NCBI GenBank assembly: GCA_017647225.1
Contig: JAGCLA010000018.1
Location: 1 to 53,786 of the forward strand
DNA from: Bacteroidaceae bacterium
GTDB taxonomy: Bacteria > Bacteroidota > Bacteroidia > Bacteroidales > Bacteroidaceae
Direction of reading: 5' to 3'
DNA: 53,786 nt
Under the pieces are notes generated by a model. The model was given only the letters and a program-made list of their open reading frames with translations. It was not told where the DNA came from and did not search any database. A program made the position numbers and the translations under genes. Below are positions 7,101-15,544 of this stretch, one piece after another (positions within the stretch are counted from its first letter, which is position 1; the number at the start of each line of letters is the position of its first letter).

Positions 7101-8850
7101 GCTCACCGTCCATATCCTCAAGAAGGAATGATTCTATATCGCCATTTGATAGATATACATACAGCGCCTCTTTCTCCTCTGTTTCTTCATTGTTCTCTTC
7201 TTTTTGTACGGTTACGGTACATTGTGTACTCTCGAACAATGCGATATCGCGCTCCAGACTGTTGTATATCGCTGTAAATTGTTCCGGCGAATACACCTCG
7301 GCCATTTCCTTTGCTTTCGCAATGGTGGCCTGCATGCTCTCTAGTATGCTTTTTGAACTTATGGGGTAAGTTCCCTTTATATAATTGGGGTATGAAGAAT
7401 ACTGTGCTTGTGCCGAAAGTTCATTTATTTGGTTGCTGTAATAGTTGATTCTTACTGCCAAGTATTGTGACAAGGCCTTTTGTATATCCTCTTTCTTTTT
7501 GTTTATCTCGCTCAAAGTCACTGTTTCGGACTCCAATAAGGCGTAGGCTTCGTCTATCAATTTTTCGAGCGTCTTGTCCTCTCCGTTTGTGCATTGCCCG
7601 CCAAAATCTCCAAATTCAGCAAGCTTTTGTTCTGCTTCATATATTGTGCTGCCGATAAATGTTCCGGCAATGTCGCTTATTTTCAGTGAAAATTCATTGG
7701 CAATATCGTCACTGACATTGACTTCGTATATCGACCAGTTGAATGCAATCGGTAGTGAATATTGCTGTGTGTAATCGCCTTCTTCAAGAGCCTGTTTGTG
7801 AAAAAGGTCGAATGTTTTCATTTTAGAGGATGTTCCGACTCGCATCTCGGCACCTATGTAAAGCTTTATAGGGGAACCCTTGTATTCGCTGTCGTAGCTT
7901 ATCTCGAAATATCCGTCGTTTGTAGATGTTATGTTGACCAATGCGGCTTCTGTTATTGAACTGGTGCTGTATTGCCAACCATTTGCACCATTGTAGTCGC
8001 CGTAAATTTTTGCATCGCGAAGGAATTTGCCACTTATTGGCCAATATACATAATATCGTCCATCGCCAAAAGGAACAAGCTGCATAATGTTCTCTACGCT
8101 TGCTTCTGTATTTACTTTTTCGGCACAACTGTAAAAAACAGGGCCTGAACCGGTGGTTGTTGATCCTGCTGAATTCGTAAATGTTTTTACCGCATTTCCT
8201 TTAAGTACAAAGAAGTTGTTGTCACCAGTAAGCTCTTTTTCGCTTGTTATGTTGTTTCCAAGTGAAAAATCGGGGTCAAATTCTTCCGGTATATATTCTG
8301 TTCCTAAAGTTATACCGACAGTCGTGGGGGCATTCTTTACTGCACCAAGGCGTGTTGACCACCCAAGGCTGAAAGTGCTTATTTCCCTTTCAAGAGCAAG
8401 CTCTATATAATGGTAATCGCTGACTGCGGGTGTTGAATACATTGAATGGAAATAACTATCTATATAGTAGTCGTTCAAAGCGTACAGGCCTCCTCCGTCT
8501 TCAGACCACGCCAAAGAGTTGTGGTCGGCATTGGAACTTGCTGTGTATGAAACCTCATATCCGTTTTCGTCATATACGGTAAGTGAAGATAATGCAAAAC
8601 AGACATTGTTGCCATTGTGTGCTTCGTTGCTTACCGTTTCGGTAACAGTCAATCTTATGACATCAAAAGAGCCTCCGGGGGTAAACTCTTTTGAATGGAA
8701 CATATAGTAACTGTCTCCATAGTAGTAATACTCTTCACCCGGTAGTCCATTGATCTCCCTTAATGTTGTGGACCAGCTTTGTGCGTTAATAGCTGTAAAG
8801 GATAGTACTGAGATACAGAGTAGGAGTAAATATTTTTTCATGGTATTCAA
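4141..8850 (-). CDS. Secreted CotH-kinase protein with F5/8 type C, dockerin and cohesin-like modules and a T9SS-type C-terminus
   Basis: A 1569-residue exported protein. It has a signal peptide (KKYLLLLCISVLSFTAINAQ), an N-terminal beta-rich region, a helical segment (about 440-540), an F5/8 type C carbohydrate-binding-like domain (about 730-870), and a CotH domain (about 890-1270) with KGRGNSSWGHDKKPYRLKF and the metal-binding motif GPIWDFDWGYG. A dockerin-like pair of Ca-binding repeats follows (DANCNNQLTIHDVALI and DCDKNDNIDLEDARMV, about 1297-1353), then a cohesin-like beta domain (about 1370-1500). The C-terminus GIYITNGEKVLVK resembles type IX secretion sorting domains. CotH domains are atypical protein kinases in spore formers and some eukaryotes; activity here is inferred. 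It is transcribed alone, with TATATTTG at 8876-8883 as a likely -7 box. Confidence 0.85.
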   Translation of the reverse strand: MNTMKKYLLLLCISVLSFTAINAQSWSTTLREINGLPGEEYYYYGDSYYMFHSKEFTPGGSFDVIRLTVTETVSNEAHNGNNVCFALSSLTVYDENGYEVSYTASSNADHNSLAWSEDGGGLYALNDYYIDSYFHSMYSTPAVSDYHYIELALEREISTFSLGWSTRLGAVKNAPTTVGITLGTEYIPEEFDPDFSLGNNITSEKELTGDNNFFVLKGNAVKTFTNSAGSTTTGSGPVFYSCAEKVNTEASVENIMQLVPFGDGRYYVYWPISGKFLRDAKIYGDYNGANGWQYSTSSITEAALVNITSTNDGYFEISYDSEYKGSPIKLYIGAEMRVGTSSKMKTFDLFHKQALEEGDYTQQYSLPIAFNWSIYEVNVSDDIANEFSLKISDIAGTFIGSTIYEAEQKLAEFGDFGGQCTNGEDKTLEKLIDEAYALLESETVTLSEINKKKEDIQKALSQYLAVRINYYSNQINELSAQAQYSSYPNYIKGTYPISSKSILESMQATIAKAKEMAEVYSPEQFTAIYNSLERDIALFESTQCTVTVQKEENNEETEEKEALYVYLSNGDIESFLLEDMDGEHYTDKGKLYIPLKNEDVYYYTAEEYDSCTTTKPVLPQMTSFKFNNKYNPNLHVDAIAEPVSNNIHFSLNAIGKWLTASFTLSDDKAVAYVDTVLQTSKETRQSFKEKVTYNVTYPGYYRIKRVKQQEGNSTGTNVEATDVKLTADMLATNKPSTQANESLANLLDNDPSTIFHSTWGNANNATADVNAYITIDLPEELDKIQIYYMCRPISGYNPRSWEIYASNDGEYWELVRTLNYTTDNMPQGGAGQEYTSPTIELGGSYSKIKILQTAGEYSKNHLALSELRIKKVTEINNAEEDNAIYETLRVPFGNEYNVTIDWLTETPNSVPRIDIDIENGKFVVNREDYLKAKIRILGFGIYDNFEDSVQIKGRGNSSWGHDKKPYRLKFADKVKPFGLTKGKNWILLANAQAGSLMVNAISMKIGQLSAAEYTNHIVPVEVYMNGTYLGNYMFTEKIGMANNSVDVDEEAGHLLELDSNTDDEFKFYTDSYELPVFVKEPDLYDPETKNAAERKITIPAQFNEVCDELIKGNDVSHLVDMDALARYMLANDLSLNQELGHPKSIFLFKENENDPESKYKFGPIWDFDWGYGYEMSSYSRVYCQYGTTASVLNTTMDSEPGYQFFNDLLKQASFKKHYYKTWVDFIGNNSIDEIIDYIDCYYTFAQSSFLHNADLWRYGFTTEEKERHKSWLTERMNYIYSNLERYEIDDLIYTVVGDANCNNQLTIHDVALITAYLNNDTHVSFNEIKADCDKNDNIDLEDARMVATLIKEGDAPSPMYWYNTPQAIGEFHSEEYIMEIGNNILETELKLFSYNQEKYKAIQFDVTLPDNIKLIEMKGGSALLNHNFSFQDKGDNKYRIIAYSDENEEFTTGEDIVLNLIINAKGIINEENRNIGISNVYAIDNDNNELRIDDHAIRFSQTTGIGYTGATALIEGGDCITITLLEAQDIAIYGVDGRKVYETKAKEGTTRISLPAGIYITNGEKVLVK

Positions 8851-8875
8851 TTGTTGTGCATAATATTATATTTTA

Positions 8876-8883
8876 CAAATATA
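8876..8883 (-). promoter_or_regulatory. -7 element of the CotH gene
   Basis: TATATTTG on the minus strand matches TAnnTTTG and lies 25 bases ahead of the ATG at 8850. The -33 element is not obvious. Confidence 0.5.
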
Positions 8884-8955
8884 AAGGTTTTGATTTGATA
8901 CTTTTAAGTAAAAGGTCTTTTTCTTTATAATTAGGTTATTTTTATGTGTAAATGG

Positions 8956-8985
8956 CTTGAATCTGAAAGTAAAATCCTATATTTG
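8956..8985 (+). promoter_or_regulatory. Promoter of pdxB
   Basis: CTTG (8956-8959), 18 bases, TATATTTG (8978-8985): a near-consensus Bacteroidetes promoter. It places the transcript start downstream of the ATG at 8957 and so supports the ATG at 9014 as the real start of pdxB. Confidence 0.6.
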
Positions 8986-9013
8986 TTTTTACCTTAATTA
9001 TAGGAACAGAACA

Positions 9014-10045
9014 ATGAAAATCGTTATAGACGAGAAGATTCCATACTTGAAAGAAACTCTTGAGTCATTCGGGCACGAGGTTCTTGCAAAGCCGGGTGTC
9101 GAAATAGACTGCAATGATGTCGTTGATGCCGGTGCGCTCTTTGTGCGTACACGTACAAAATGCAATGCGCAATTGCTCGACGGCTCGTCGGTGCGCTTTA
9201 TAGGAACTGCAACCATCGGGTACGACCATATCGATACCTGCTATTGCCGTGAAAAAGGCATTGTCTGGAAAAACGCGGCGGGTTGTAATGCCGGTGCGGT
9301 ACTTCAGTATGTGCAGTCGGTAATCTATGATTGGATACCATGTGTCGAAGGGCTTTCAATAGGTGTTGTCGGTGTTGGAGAGATAGGCTCGCGTGTAGCC
9401 TCTTGGGCTGCAAGTTCCGGAATGATTGTATATAGGAATGACCCTCCAAAAGAAAGTAAAGGGGTGGAGGGACTTGTTTCGCTTGGCGAAATTGCTGAGA
9501 AATGTGATATAATAACATTCCACACTACGTTGGAACGTGGCGGGGATTTCCCTAGCCTGCATCTTGCCGACAACAAGTTCTTCGATTCTCTCAAGAAATG
9601 CAGGTTGCTTATAAATGCGTCGCGCGGTGAAGTTGTTGATAATATGGCATTGCTTGATGCGCTGAATACAGGCAAGGTGGGCGATGTCGCACTCGATGTG
9701 TGGGAAAATGAGCCGTATATTAATAAGGAATTGCTTGATAAAGCATTGGTCGCAACACCGCATATAGCCGGATATTCGGCCGAAGGCAAGATAAACGCGA
9801 CAAGGATTGTTCTTGAAACTTTCCTCGAATTTATAGGCCAAGAAAAGGGTGGCGTTACACTTTCGTTGCCGGCCCCGGACAATAATGTTGTTGATGCGCC
9901 TACGGAGCGCGAGGCGCTGCTGTCGATATATTCTCCTAAAGATGACACCATGGCGCTCAAGCATAATCCCGAAGATTTTGAGGGGTTGAGGAACAATTAT
10001 AAGTTGAGGCGTGAACCTTCTTCTTATAAAATTGTGTTAAAATAA
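9014..10045 (+). CDS. pdxB: 4-phosphoerythronate dehydrogenase
   Basis: A 343-residue D-2-hydroxyacid dehydrogenase oxidising 4-phospho-D-erythronate in the DXP-dependent route to pyridoxal phosphate. The NAD-binding motif is GVVGVGEIGSR (about residue 118), the catalytic Arg lies in NASRGEVVD, Glu in the DVWENEP segment, and His in ATPHIAGYSAEGK, an HIAGYS context typical of PdxB. The C-terminal extension (about 280-343) fits the dimerisation domain of PdxB. The ATG at 9014 is chosen because the protein then begins MKIVIDEKIPY and because the promoter overlaps the more upstream ATG. It is a single gene, followed by a weak stem (10065-10091). Confidence 0.9.
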   Translation: MKIVIDEKIPYLKETLESFGHEVLAKPGVEIDCNDVVDAGALFVRTRTKCNAQLLDGSSVRFIGTATIGYDHIDTCYCREKGIVWKNAAGCNAGAVLQYVQSVIYDWIPCVEGLSIGVVGVGEIGSRVASWAASSGMIVYRNDPPKESKGVEGLVSLGEIAEKCDIITFHTTLERGGDFPSLHLADNKFFDSLKKCRLLINASRGEVVDNMALLDALNTGKVGDVALDVWENEPYINKELLDKALVATPHIAGYSAEGKINATRIVLETFLEFIGQEKGGVTLSLPAPDNNVVDAPTEREALLSIYSPKDDTMALKHNPEDFEGLRNNYKLRREPSSYKIVLK

Positions 10046-10119
10046 TACTGTTTTATGTTGATTTTTGCACAATCTGTATTAAGATGTGCAACAGGTGTGA
10101 CGAATTTTTTCTATCTTTC

Positions 10120-10150
10120 TTTGCATTTCATTATTTTTATCATATTTTTG
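10120..10150 (+). promoter_or_regulatory. Consensus promoter of acpP-fabF-rnc
   Basis: TTTG (10120-10123), exactly 19 bases, then TATTTTTG (10143-10150): a perfect match to the Bacteroidetes primary sigma promoter TTTG-N19-TAnnTTTG. The ATG of acpP follows 35 bases later. Confidence 0.85.
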
Positions 10151-10185
10151 TGGCAGATAATTTCTAATCTTTAAAAATTACAACT

Positions 10186-10428
10186 ATGTCAGAAATTGAA
10201 GCAAGAGTAAAAGCTATTATCGTTGAGAAATTTGGTGTTGCAGAATCAGAAGTAACTTCTGAGGCTAACTTTACAAATGACTTGAGCGCAGACTCTTTGG
10301 ATAGAGTAGAGCTTATCATGGAAATTGAGGACGAGTTCGGTATCTCAATCCCAGAGGATCAGGCTGAGAAAATCGCAACAGTAGGTGATGCTGTTAAATA
10401 CGTAGAGGAGAAGGTTGCTGAGAAATAA
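10186..10428 (+). CDS. acpP: Acyl carrier protein
   Basis: An 80-residue acidic carrier protein of type II fatty acid synthesis. The phosphopantetheine attachment serine lies in [19 protein letters not shown] (DSL motif), and the helix pattern is that of AcpP. A consensus promoter lies 35 bases upstream, and fabF follows after 38 bases, so it heads an acpP-fabF-rnc operon. The length is normal. Nothing unusual was seen. Confidence 0.97.
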   Translation: MSEIEARVKAIIVEKFGVAESEVTSEANFTNDLSADSLDRVELIMEIEDEFGISIPEDQAEKIATVGDAVKYVEEKVAEK

Positions 10429-10466
10429 ATCTCACTCTTTCCTTTATAAAAATTGACAATTCTATA

Positions 10467-11729
10467 ATGAAATTAAGAAGAGTCGTTGTAACAGGTCTTG
10501 GTGCCGTTTCGCCAATTGGTAACGATGTTCCTACATTGTGGGAAAATGCAGTTAATGGCGTAAGTGGCGCAGGGCCTATTACTCGTTTTGATTCATATCT
10601 TTTCAAGACACAGTTTGCCTGCGAGGTGAAGAATTTCGACCCAACGGCATGCATGGACCGTCGTGATACACGCAAGGTCGATGTCGATACACACTATGGT
10701 GTCGCTTCGGCTGTTGAGGCTATAAACGACAGCGGTTTGCAGCTGGAGCAGGAAGATTGCACCCGCATCGGTGTTATATTCGGAGAGGGTATCGGCGGCT
10801 TGGGCGCACTCGAAGATGAGGTGCGCGAATATGCCCGTAATCAGGAAAACGGCCCTCGTTTTTCTCCTTTCCTTATTACAAAGATGATTTCGGACATGAC
10901 CTCCGGTGTCATATCTATAAGATACGGTCTTAAAGGTCCTAATTATGTTACGACTTCGGCGTGTGCTTCGTCATCAAATGCTATAATCGATGCTTATGAC
11001 CAGATACGTCTGGGCAGGGCCGATATAATTGTAGCGGGTGGTGCTGAGGCTGTCATTTGCGAACTTGGTGTCGGTGGCTTTAATGCCATGCATGCCTTGT
11101 CGGTACGCAACGAAGACCCTCAGGGTGCTTCGCGTCCTTTCAGCAAAAGTCGTGACGGCTTTGTGATAGGCGAAGGTGCTGCGTGTCTTATACTTGAAGA
11201 GTATGAACATGCTGTTGCGCGCGGAGCAAAAATTTATGCCGAAATTGCCGGAACAGGTCTTACTGCCGACGCATATCACATTACAGCACCGCACCCCGAG
11301 GGTGAGGGCGCATGTCGCGTGATGAAGATGGCACTTGACGAAGCCGGTCTTGCTTTGGAGGATGTCGATTACATCAATGTGCATGGTACTTCTACATATG
11401 CAGGTGATATCGCTGAGGCAAAGGCTATCAAGACATTGTTCGGCGAACACGCCTATAAACTCAACATCAGTTCCACAAAGTCAATGACAGGTCATTTGCT
11501 TGGCGCTGCCGGTGCCATTGAGGCTCTTTTGACTGTTCTTACAATAAAGAATGGTGTGGTGCCTCCGACAATAAATCATGCAGATGATGACAATGACCCC
11601 GAAATTGATTACGGCATGAATTTTACATTCAACAAAGCACAGGAAAGAAACGTGAACGTTGCACTTTCAAATACCTTTGGCTTTGGTGGTCACAATGCAA
11701 GTATAGCTTTTAAGAAGGTTGAAGGTTAA
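10467..11729 (+). CDS. fabF: 3-oxoacyl-[acyl-carrier-protein] synthase II
   Basis: A 420-residue ketoacyl synthase that elongates acyl-ACP with malonyl-ACP. The Cys-His-His triad is visible in TTSACASSSNAI, NVHGTSTYAGD and STKSMTGHLLGAAGAIEA. The C-terminal NTFGFGGHNAS glycine-rich stretch is typical of the family. It follows acpP directly, and its last 11 bases overlap the likely TTG start of rnc. Confidence 0.96.
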   Translation: MKLRRVVVTGLGAVSPIGNDVPTLWENAVNGVSGAGPITRFDSYLFKTQFACEVKNFDPTACMDRRDTRKVDVDTHYGVASAVEAINDSGLQLEQEDCTRIGVIFGEGIGGLGALEDEVREYARNQENGPRFSPFLITKMISDMTSGVISIRYGLKGPNYVTTSACASSSNAIIDAYDQIRLGRADIIVAGGAEAVICELGVGGFNAMHALSVRNEDPQGASRPFSKSRDGFVIGEGAACLILEEYEHAVARGAKIYAEIAGTGLTADAYHITAPHPEGEGACRVMKMALDEAGLALEDVDYINVHGTSTYAGDIAEAKAIKTLFGEHAYKLNISSTKSMTGHLLGAAGAIEALLTVLTIKNGVVPPTINHADDDNDPEIDYGMNFTFNKAQERNVNVALSNTFGFGGHNASIAFKKVEG

Positions 11730-12456
11730 TAGAATTTTCAAAAAAGCAATAGACAAGATAAGGCTTCTGTCCCGTAAGGATAGGGAGTCTTATCTGTTAT
11801 TGTATTCAATACTGGGATATGTCCCCAACGATATTTCTCTATATCGCATGGCTATGACACACAGTTCCTCATCGTTGTCCGGAAGTAAAAAACTGGGCTG
11901 TAATGAGAGGTTGGAATTTCTGGGTGATGCGGTATTGAGTTCTGTAATATCGGACTATCTTTATTCCAATTTCAAAAAGGAACGCGAAGGCTTTCTATCA
12001 AAATCGCGCAGTAACCTCGTTTGCCGCGAGACACTTAATGAGCTTGCTCTCGGTATCGGGCTTGACCGTTTCCTGACAGCATGCGGTTTGCCGGCCCAGC
12101 ACAACAATTATGTGTATGGCAATGCCTTGGAAGCTCTTATTGGTGCAATATATATTGACAGGGGCTATAAGCAGTGCCGTCGTTTCCTGCTCGACAGGGT
12201 CTTTTCCCGTCATCTTGATATAGAATCGGTGGTGGTTGCCGACAAGAATTACAAGAGTCGTCTTATTGAATGGACACAAAAGACCCACAAGGCTATAGAA
12301 TTCAAGCTTGTGGGTGAAGAACTCCGTAAGGAGGGTGCCTACTTCGTGAGTGAAGTTTATGTCGATGGCGAGTATTGCGGTACAGGTGACGGCTTTTCCA
12401 AACGTGAGAGTCAGCAGAAGGCTGCACGTCAGGCGCTTGAAAAACTCGGTCTGTAA
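11719..12456 (+). CDS. rnc: Ribonuclease III
   Basis: A 245-residue double-strand-specific endoribonuclease for rRNA and mRNA processing. The RNase III domain (about 30-160) carries the signature NERLEFLGDAVLSSVISDYL with catalytic acidic residues, and a second acidic cluster follows in ALEALIGAIYIDRGY. A double-stranded RNA-binding domain is at the C-terminus (about 175-245, ending SQQKAARQALEKLGL). No ATG is available at a sensible place. TTG at 11719, overlapping fabF by 11 bases, gives MKVNRIFKKAIDKIRLL, which is the expected N-terminal extension. It ends directly against convergent folB with no intergenic base. Confidence 0.94.
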   Translation: MKVNRIFKKAIDKIRLLSRKDRESYLLLYSILGYVPNDISLYRMAMTHSSSSLSGSKKLGCNERLEFLGDAVLSSVISDYLYSNFKKEREGFLSKSRSNLVCRETLNELALGIGLDRFLTACGLPAQHNNYVYGNALEALIGAIYIDRGYKQCRRFLLDRVFSRHLDIESVVVADKNYKSRLIEWTQKTHKAIEFKLVGEELRKEGAYFVSEVYVDGEYCGTGDGFSKRESQQKAARQALEKLGL

Positions 12457-12825
12457 TTATCTCTCGCTCTTTAATGTAACAGCTGCTTTCAGTCTGTCGC
12501 CTCCCATTGGAGGTGTCTCTTTGCAAAGTGTTATTTCTATATTCTCAACCTGCACGAATGTTGAGTAGATTCTGTCGCATATTCTCTTGCAGACATGTTC
12601 CAGCAGGTTCGAAGGTTCTTTCATCTCCTTGCAGATGATTTCGTATATGTCGGCATAACTTACAGTGCCTTCAATGCTGTCGCTCTCTGTGCAGCTATGG
12701 TTATTTAGGGAGAGTATTATATCGATTATAAACCATGCTCCAACCTCCCTCTCCTGTGGCATTACACCATGGTGTGCATAGAGGTGTATATCGCGCAGCT
12801 CAATATTGTATCCTGTAATTTGCAT
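12457..12825 (-). CDS. folB: Dihydroneopterin aldolase
   Basis: A 122-residue enzyme of folate synthesis converting 7,8-dihydroneopterin to 6-hydroxymethyl-dihydropterin and glycolaldehyde. The N-terminal ITGYNIELRDIHLYAHHGV and the following EREVGAWFIIDI match FolB, and VSYADIYEII plus LLEHVCKRICDRI carry the conserved Tyr and Glu regions. It sits downstream of nrdJ on the same strand but is separated from it by a hairpin. Its stop abuts that of rnc. Confidence 0.92.
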   Translation of the reverse strand: MQITGYNIELRDIHLYAHHGVMPQEREVGAWFIIDIILSLNNHSCTESDSIEGTVSYADIYEIICKEMKEPSNLLEHVCKRICDRIYSTFVQVENIEITLCKETPPMGGDRLKAAVTLKSER

Positions 12826-12839
12826 GATCTCTCTTTTAA

Positions 12840-12875
12840 GACGATGAAGCGACCCGTACGGAGCGCTTCATCGTC
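12840..12875 (-). terminator. Hairpin between nrdJ and folB
   Basis: A perfect 12-bp inverted repeat (GACGATGAAGCG at 12840-12851, its complement at 12864-12875) with a 12-base loop. Only a short T-run follows on the minus strand, so it may attenuate nrdJ transcripts or stabilise their 3' end rather than fully terminate. Confidence 0.55.
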
Positions 12876-12906
12876 GGAATTTATAATATAGTTACGAAGG
12901 TACCTG

Positions 12907-15438
12907 TTATCCACATTTTGAATATCCGCAGCTTGGGCAGTGCAGACAGCCCTCTTCAAAGATAAGCTGCTGCTTGCAATTAGGACATTTTTCAGCGGTA
13001 GATGTTCCGTCTTTGATGTAGCGTTTCAAAGCGCGTTCCACGCCGTTCTTCCATGTGTTGATGTTGTCCTCGTCGAGTTCGAGCGATGAAATCAATTTGA
13101 TTACCTGCTCAATAGGCATCTTGTATCTCAATACGCCGGAAATCAATTTCGCATAGTTCCAGAACTCTGGGTTGAAACGTTCTGACAATCCCTCGATAGT
13201 GGTCTTGTAACCGATCTTGTTCTCGAACTGGAAGTCGTAACGTTTTGTGCCGTCCTCGTTTGTGTGCTTGATGATGATACCGTGAGTAACATTCTTTGGC
13301 AAGGGGATACCGTCTTCGTCGTCCTGCTGTCCTGTAAAAATCTCATATGGCTCACCATTCAACAAGCCTATGAATGCAACCCATTTCTCCTTGTTGTTCT
13401 GGAAACGTACAACATCGGCTTCCAGAATTGTCGGACGTACCTCTGTGATGGTCGGCTTCATTATTTCGCCCTCCTTCTTGTCCGACTTGCTGTCGGTAGA
13501 GACAAGAACTCCTGCACGTGAACCGTCGCGATAAACTGTACATCCCTTGCAACCGCATTTCCATGCTGTTACATAAAGGTCGTTGACAAGTTTTTCGTCA
13601 ACATTGTTCGGGAGGTTGATTGTTACGCTGATAGAGTGGTCAACCCACTTCTGGATACGTCCCTGCATTTCGACTTTTGCAACCCAATCGATGTCGTTTG
13701 ATGTCGCTTTTGCATAAGGCGAACGTGCGACAATACTGTCTATCTCCACTTGCGAGTAGCGTTTGGTGGTATCGATGCCACTCTTTTTCATCCACTCGAC
13801 AAATTTGTGGTGATAAACAATGTATTCTTCGAATGTGTCGCCGTTTTCGTCTGTAAAGTCCACGTGTACTTCCGGGTCGTTGGGGTTTACTTTTCTGCGT
13901 CTTTTATATACAGGCATGAAGACAGGCTCAATTCCCGATGTGGTCTGTGTCATGATGCTGACAGTGCCGGTCGGAGCAATTGTGAGGCAGGCGATGTTGC
14001 GTCGTCCGTATGCCTTCATGTTCTCATATAGTGCAGGGTCGGCCTCGCGCAGTCTGTTGATGAACGGGTTGTTCTCTTCGCGTTTTATGTCGAAAATCTC
14101 AAATGCGCCACGCTCTTTGGCAAGCTGTACCGATGAAGAGTATGCAGTCAATGCAAGTGTCTTGTGTACCTCTTCGGAGAACTTGATTGCCTCCTCGCTA
14201 CCGTAGCGCATACCCATTGCTGCAAGCATGTCGCCTTCGGCTGTGATACCCACGCCTGTACGGCGTCCTTTGCTGCTCTTGTCGTAAATCTTTTCCCAAA
14301 GTTTCTTTTCTGCGCCTTTTACTTCGTCGCTTTCGGGGTCGCTGTCTATTTTCTCCTGTATCTGTCTGATTTTCTCCAATTCAAGGTCGATGATGTCGTC
14401 CATGATGCGCTGTGTCTTTCTTGCATGCTCCTTGAACAGCTCGAAATCGAAGTAAGCCTCAGGGGTAAATGGGTTGACAACGTATGAGAAAAGGTTAATT
14501 GCGATAAGACGGCACGAATCGTATGGGCAAAGAGGTATCTCGCCACATGGGTTGGTCGAAACTGTTTCAAAGCCGAGGTCTGCATAACAGTCGGGAATTG
14601 ATTCGCGCTGTATTGTGTCCCAGAAAAGGACTCCTGGTTCAGCCGACTTCCATGCGTTGTGTATGATTTTGTCCCATAGGTTGCTTGCATTTATCTCTTT
14701 TGCATACAATGGGTTCTCGGCCTTGATAGGGTATTGCTGTATGTATGGTCTGTTCTCGGTAACAGCTCTCATGAACTCGTCGTCAATCTTTACCGACACA
14801 TTCGCGCCGGTAACTTTGCCCTCTGTCATCTTTGCGTCGATAAACGCTTCTGCATCGGGGTGCTTGATTGAAACACTCAGCATCAACGCACCTCTACGGC
14901 CGTCTTGTGCGACCTCGCGTGTTGAATTTGAATAACGCTCCATGAAAGGTACAAGGCCTGTAGATGTCAGGGCCGAATTCTTCACGGGAGAACCTTTGGG
15001 GCGTATGTGTGAAAGGTCGTGTCCTACTCCTCCACGACGTTTCATGAGCTGTACCTGCTCTTCGTCGATACGTATGATACCGCCGTAAGAGTCGGCCTTG
15101 CCGTCCATGCCGATAACGAAACAATTTGAAAGTGAGGCAATCTGGTAGTCGTTGCCTATACCGGTCATTGGGCTACCCGAAGGAATTACGTATTTGAAAT
15201 GGTCAAGAAGTTCATAGACCTCTTGTGCCGACATCGGGTTGTTGTAATTGGCTTCAATTCTTGCAATTTCGTTTGCTATACGCCAATGCATGTCTTCCGG
15301 AGATTTCTCATAGATTGCTCCAAAAGAGTCTTTCATGGCATATTTGTTTACCCAAACTCTTGCGGCAAGTTCGTCACCATTGAAGTAGTCGATTGATGCT
15401 TTGAACGCATCGTCGTAGGAGTAAGTTTTCTTTTCCAC
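12907..15438 (-). CDS. nrdJ: Adenosylcobalamin-dependent (class II) ribonucleoside-diphosphate reductase
   Basis: An 843-residue class II ribonucleotide reductase, making deoxyribonucleotides through a B12-generated radical. Family segments are RRGGVGHDLSHIRPKGSPV, NSTREVAQDGRRGALMLSV, the active-site loop ETVSTNPCGEIPLCPYDSC (about 300), and CLTIAPTGTVSIMTQTTSG (about 490). A C-terminal zinc-ribbon-like CPNCKQQL...CLHCPSCGYSKC ends the protein and is typical of this subclass. No N-terminal ATP-cone is present. A strong promoter lies at 15484-15515. No cobalamin riboswitch fits in the roughly 40-base leader. Confidence 0.95.
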   Translation of the reverse strand: MEKKTYSYDDAFKASIDYFNGDELAARVWVNKYAMKDSFGAIYEKSPEDMHWRIANEIARIEANYNNPMSAQEVYELLDHFKYVIPSGSPMTGIGNDYQIASLSNCFVIGMDGKADSYGGIIRIDEEQVQLMKRRGGVGHDLSHIRPKGSPVKNSALTSTGLVPFMERYSNSTREVAQDGRRGALMLSVSIKHPDAEAFIDAKMTEGKVTGANVSVKIDDEFMRAVTENRPYIQQYPIKAENPLYAKEINASNLWDKIIHNAWKSAEPGVLFWDTIQRESIPDCYADLGFETVSTNPCGEIPLCPYDSCRLIAINLFSYVVNPFTPEAYFDFELFKEHARKTQRIMDDIIDLELEKIRQIQEKIDSDPESDEVKGAEKKLWEKIYDKSSKGRRTGVGITAEGDMLAAMGMRYGSEEAIKFSEEVHKTLALTAYSSSVQLAKERGAFEIFDIKREENNPFINRLREADPALYENMKAYGRRNIACLTIAPTGTVSIMTQTTSGIEPVFMPVYKRRRKVNPNDPEVHVDFTDENGDTFEEYIVYHHKFVEWMKKSGIDTTKRYSQVEIDSIVARSPYAKATSNDIDWVAKVEMQGRIQKWVDHSISVTINLPNNVDEKLVNDLYVTAWKCGCKGCTVYRDGSRAGVLVSTDSKSDKKEGEIMKPTITEVRPTILEADVVRFQNNKEKWVAFIGLLNGEPYEIFTGQQDDEDGIPLPKNVTHGIIIKHTNEDGTKRYDFQFENKIGYKTTIEGLSERFNPEFWNYAKLISGVLRYKMPIEQVIKLISSLELDEDNINTWKNGVERALKRYIKDGTSTAEKCPNCKQQLIFEEGCLHCPSCGYSKCG

Positions 15439-15483
15439 TTTTATGTTTTTTTATAGTATTAGCTCTTTCAAAATCGGCGATTA

Positions 15484-15515
15484 CAAAAATAAAAAGCATT
15501 TATAAATTTACCAAA
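15484..15515 (-). promoter_or_regulatory. Promoter of nrdJ
   Basis: On the minus strand TTTG (15512-15515), 20 bases, TATTTTTG (15484-15491): a consensus Bacteroidetes promoter with a transcript leader of about 40 bases. Confidence 0.75.
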
Positions 15516-15544
15516 TAAAACATCGCTAAGTTATTGACAAAAGA

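Noticed and set aside
4700-8707. Many open frames on the plus strand opposite the CotH gene
   Set aside because: They are shadows of the long minus-strand gene: no start signals, no domains, odd composition.
10065-10091. Terminator after pdxB
   Set aside because: A 7-bp TTGCACA/TGTGCAA stem with a 13-base loop is present, but the T-run is 13 bases away; too weak to list.
12907-12915. Perfect DnaA box TTATCCACA at the nrdJ stop codon
   Set aside because: A single copy, formed by the last Gly codon and stop of nrdJ, with no cluster around it; likely coincidence.
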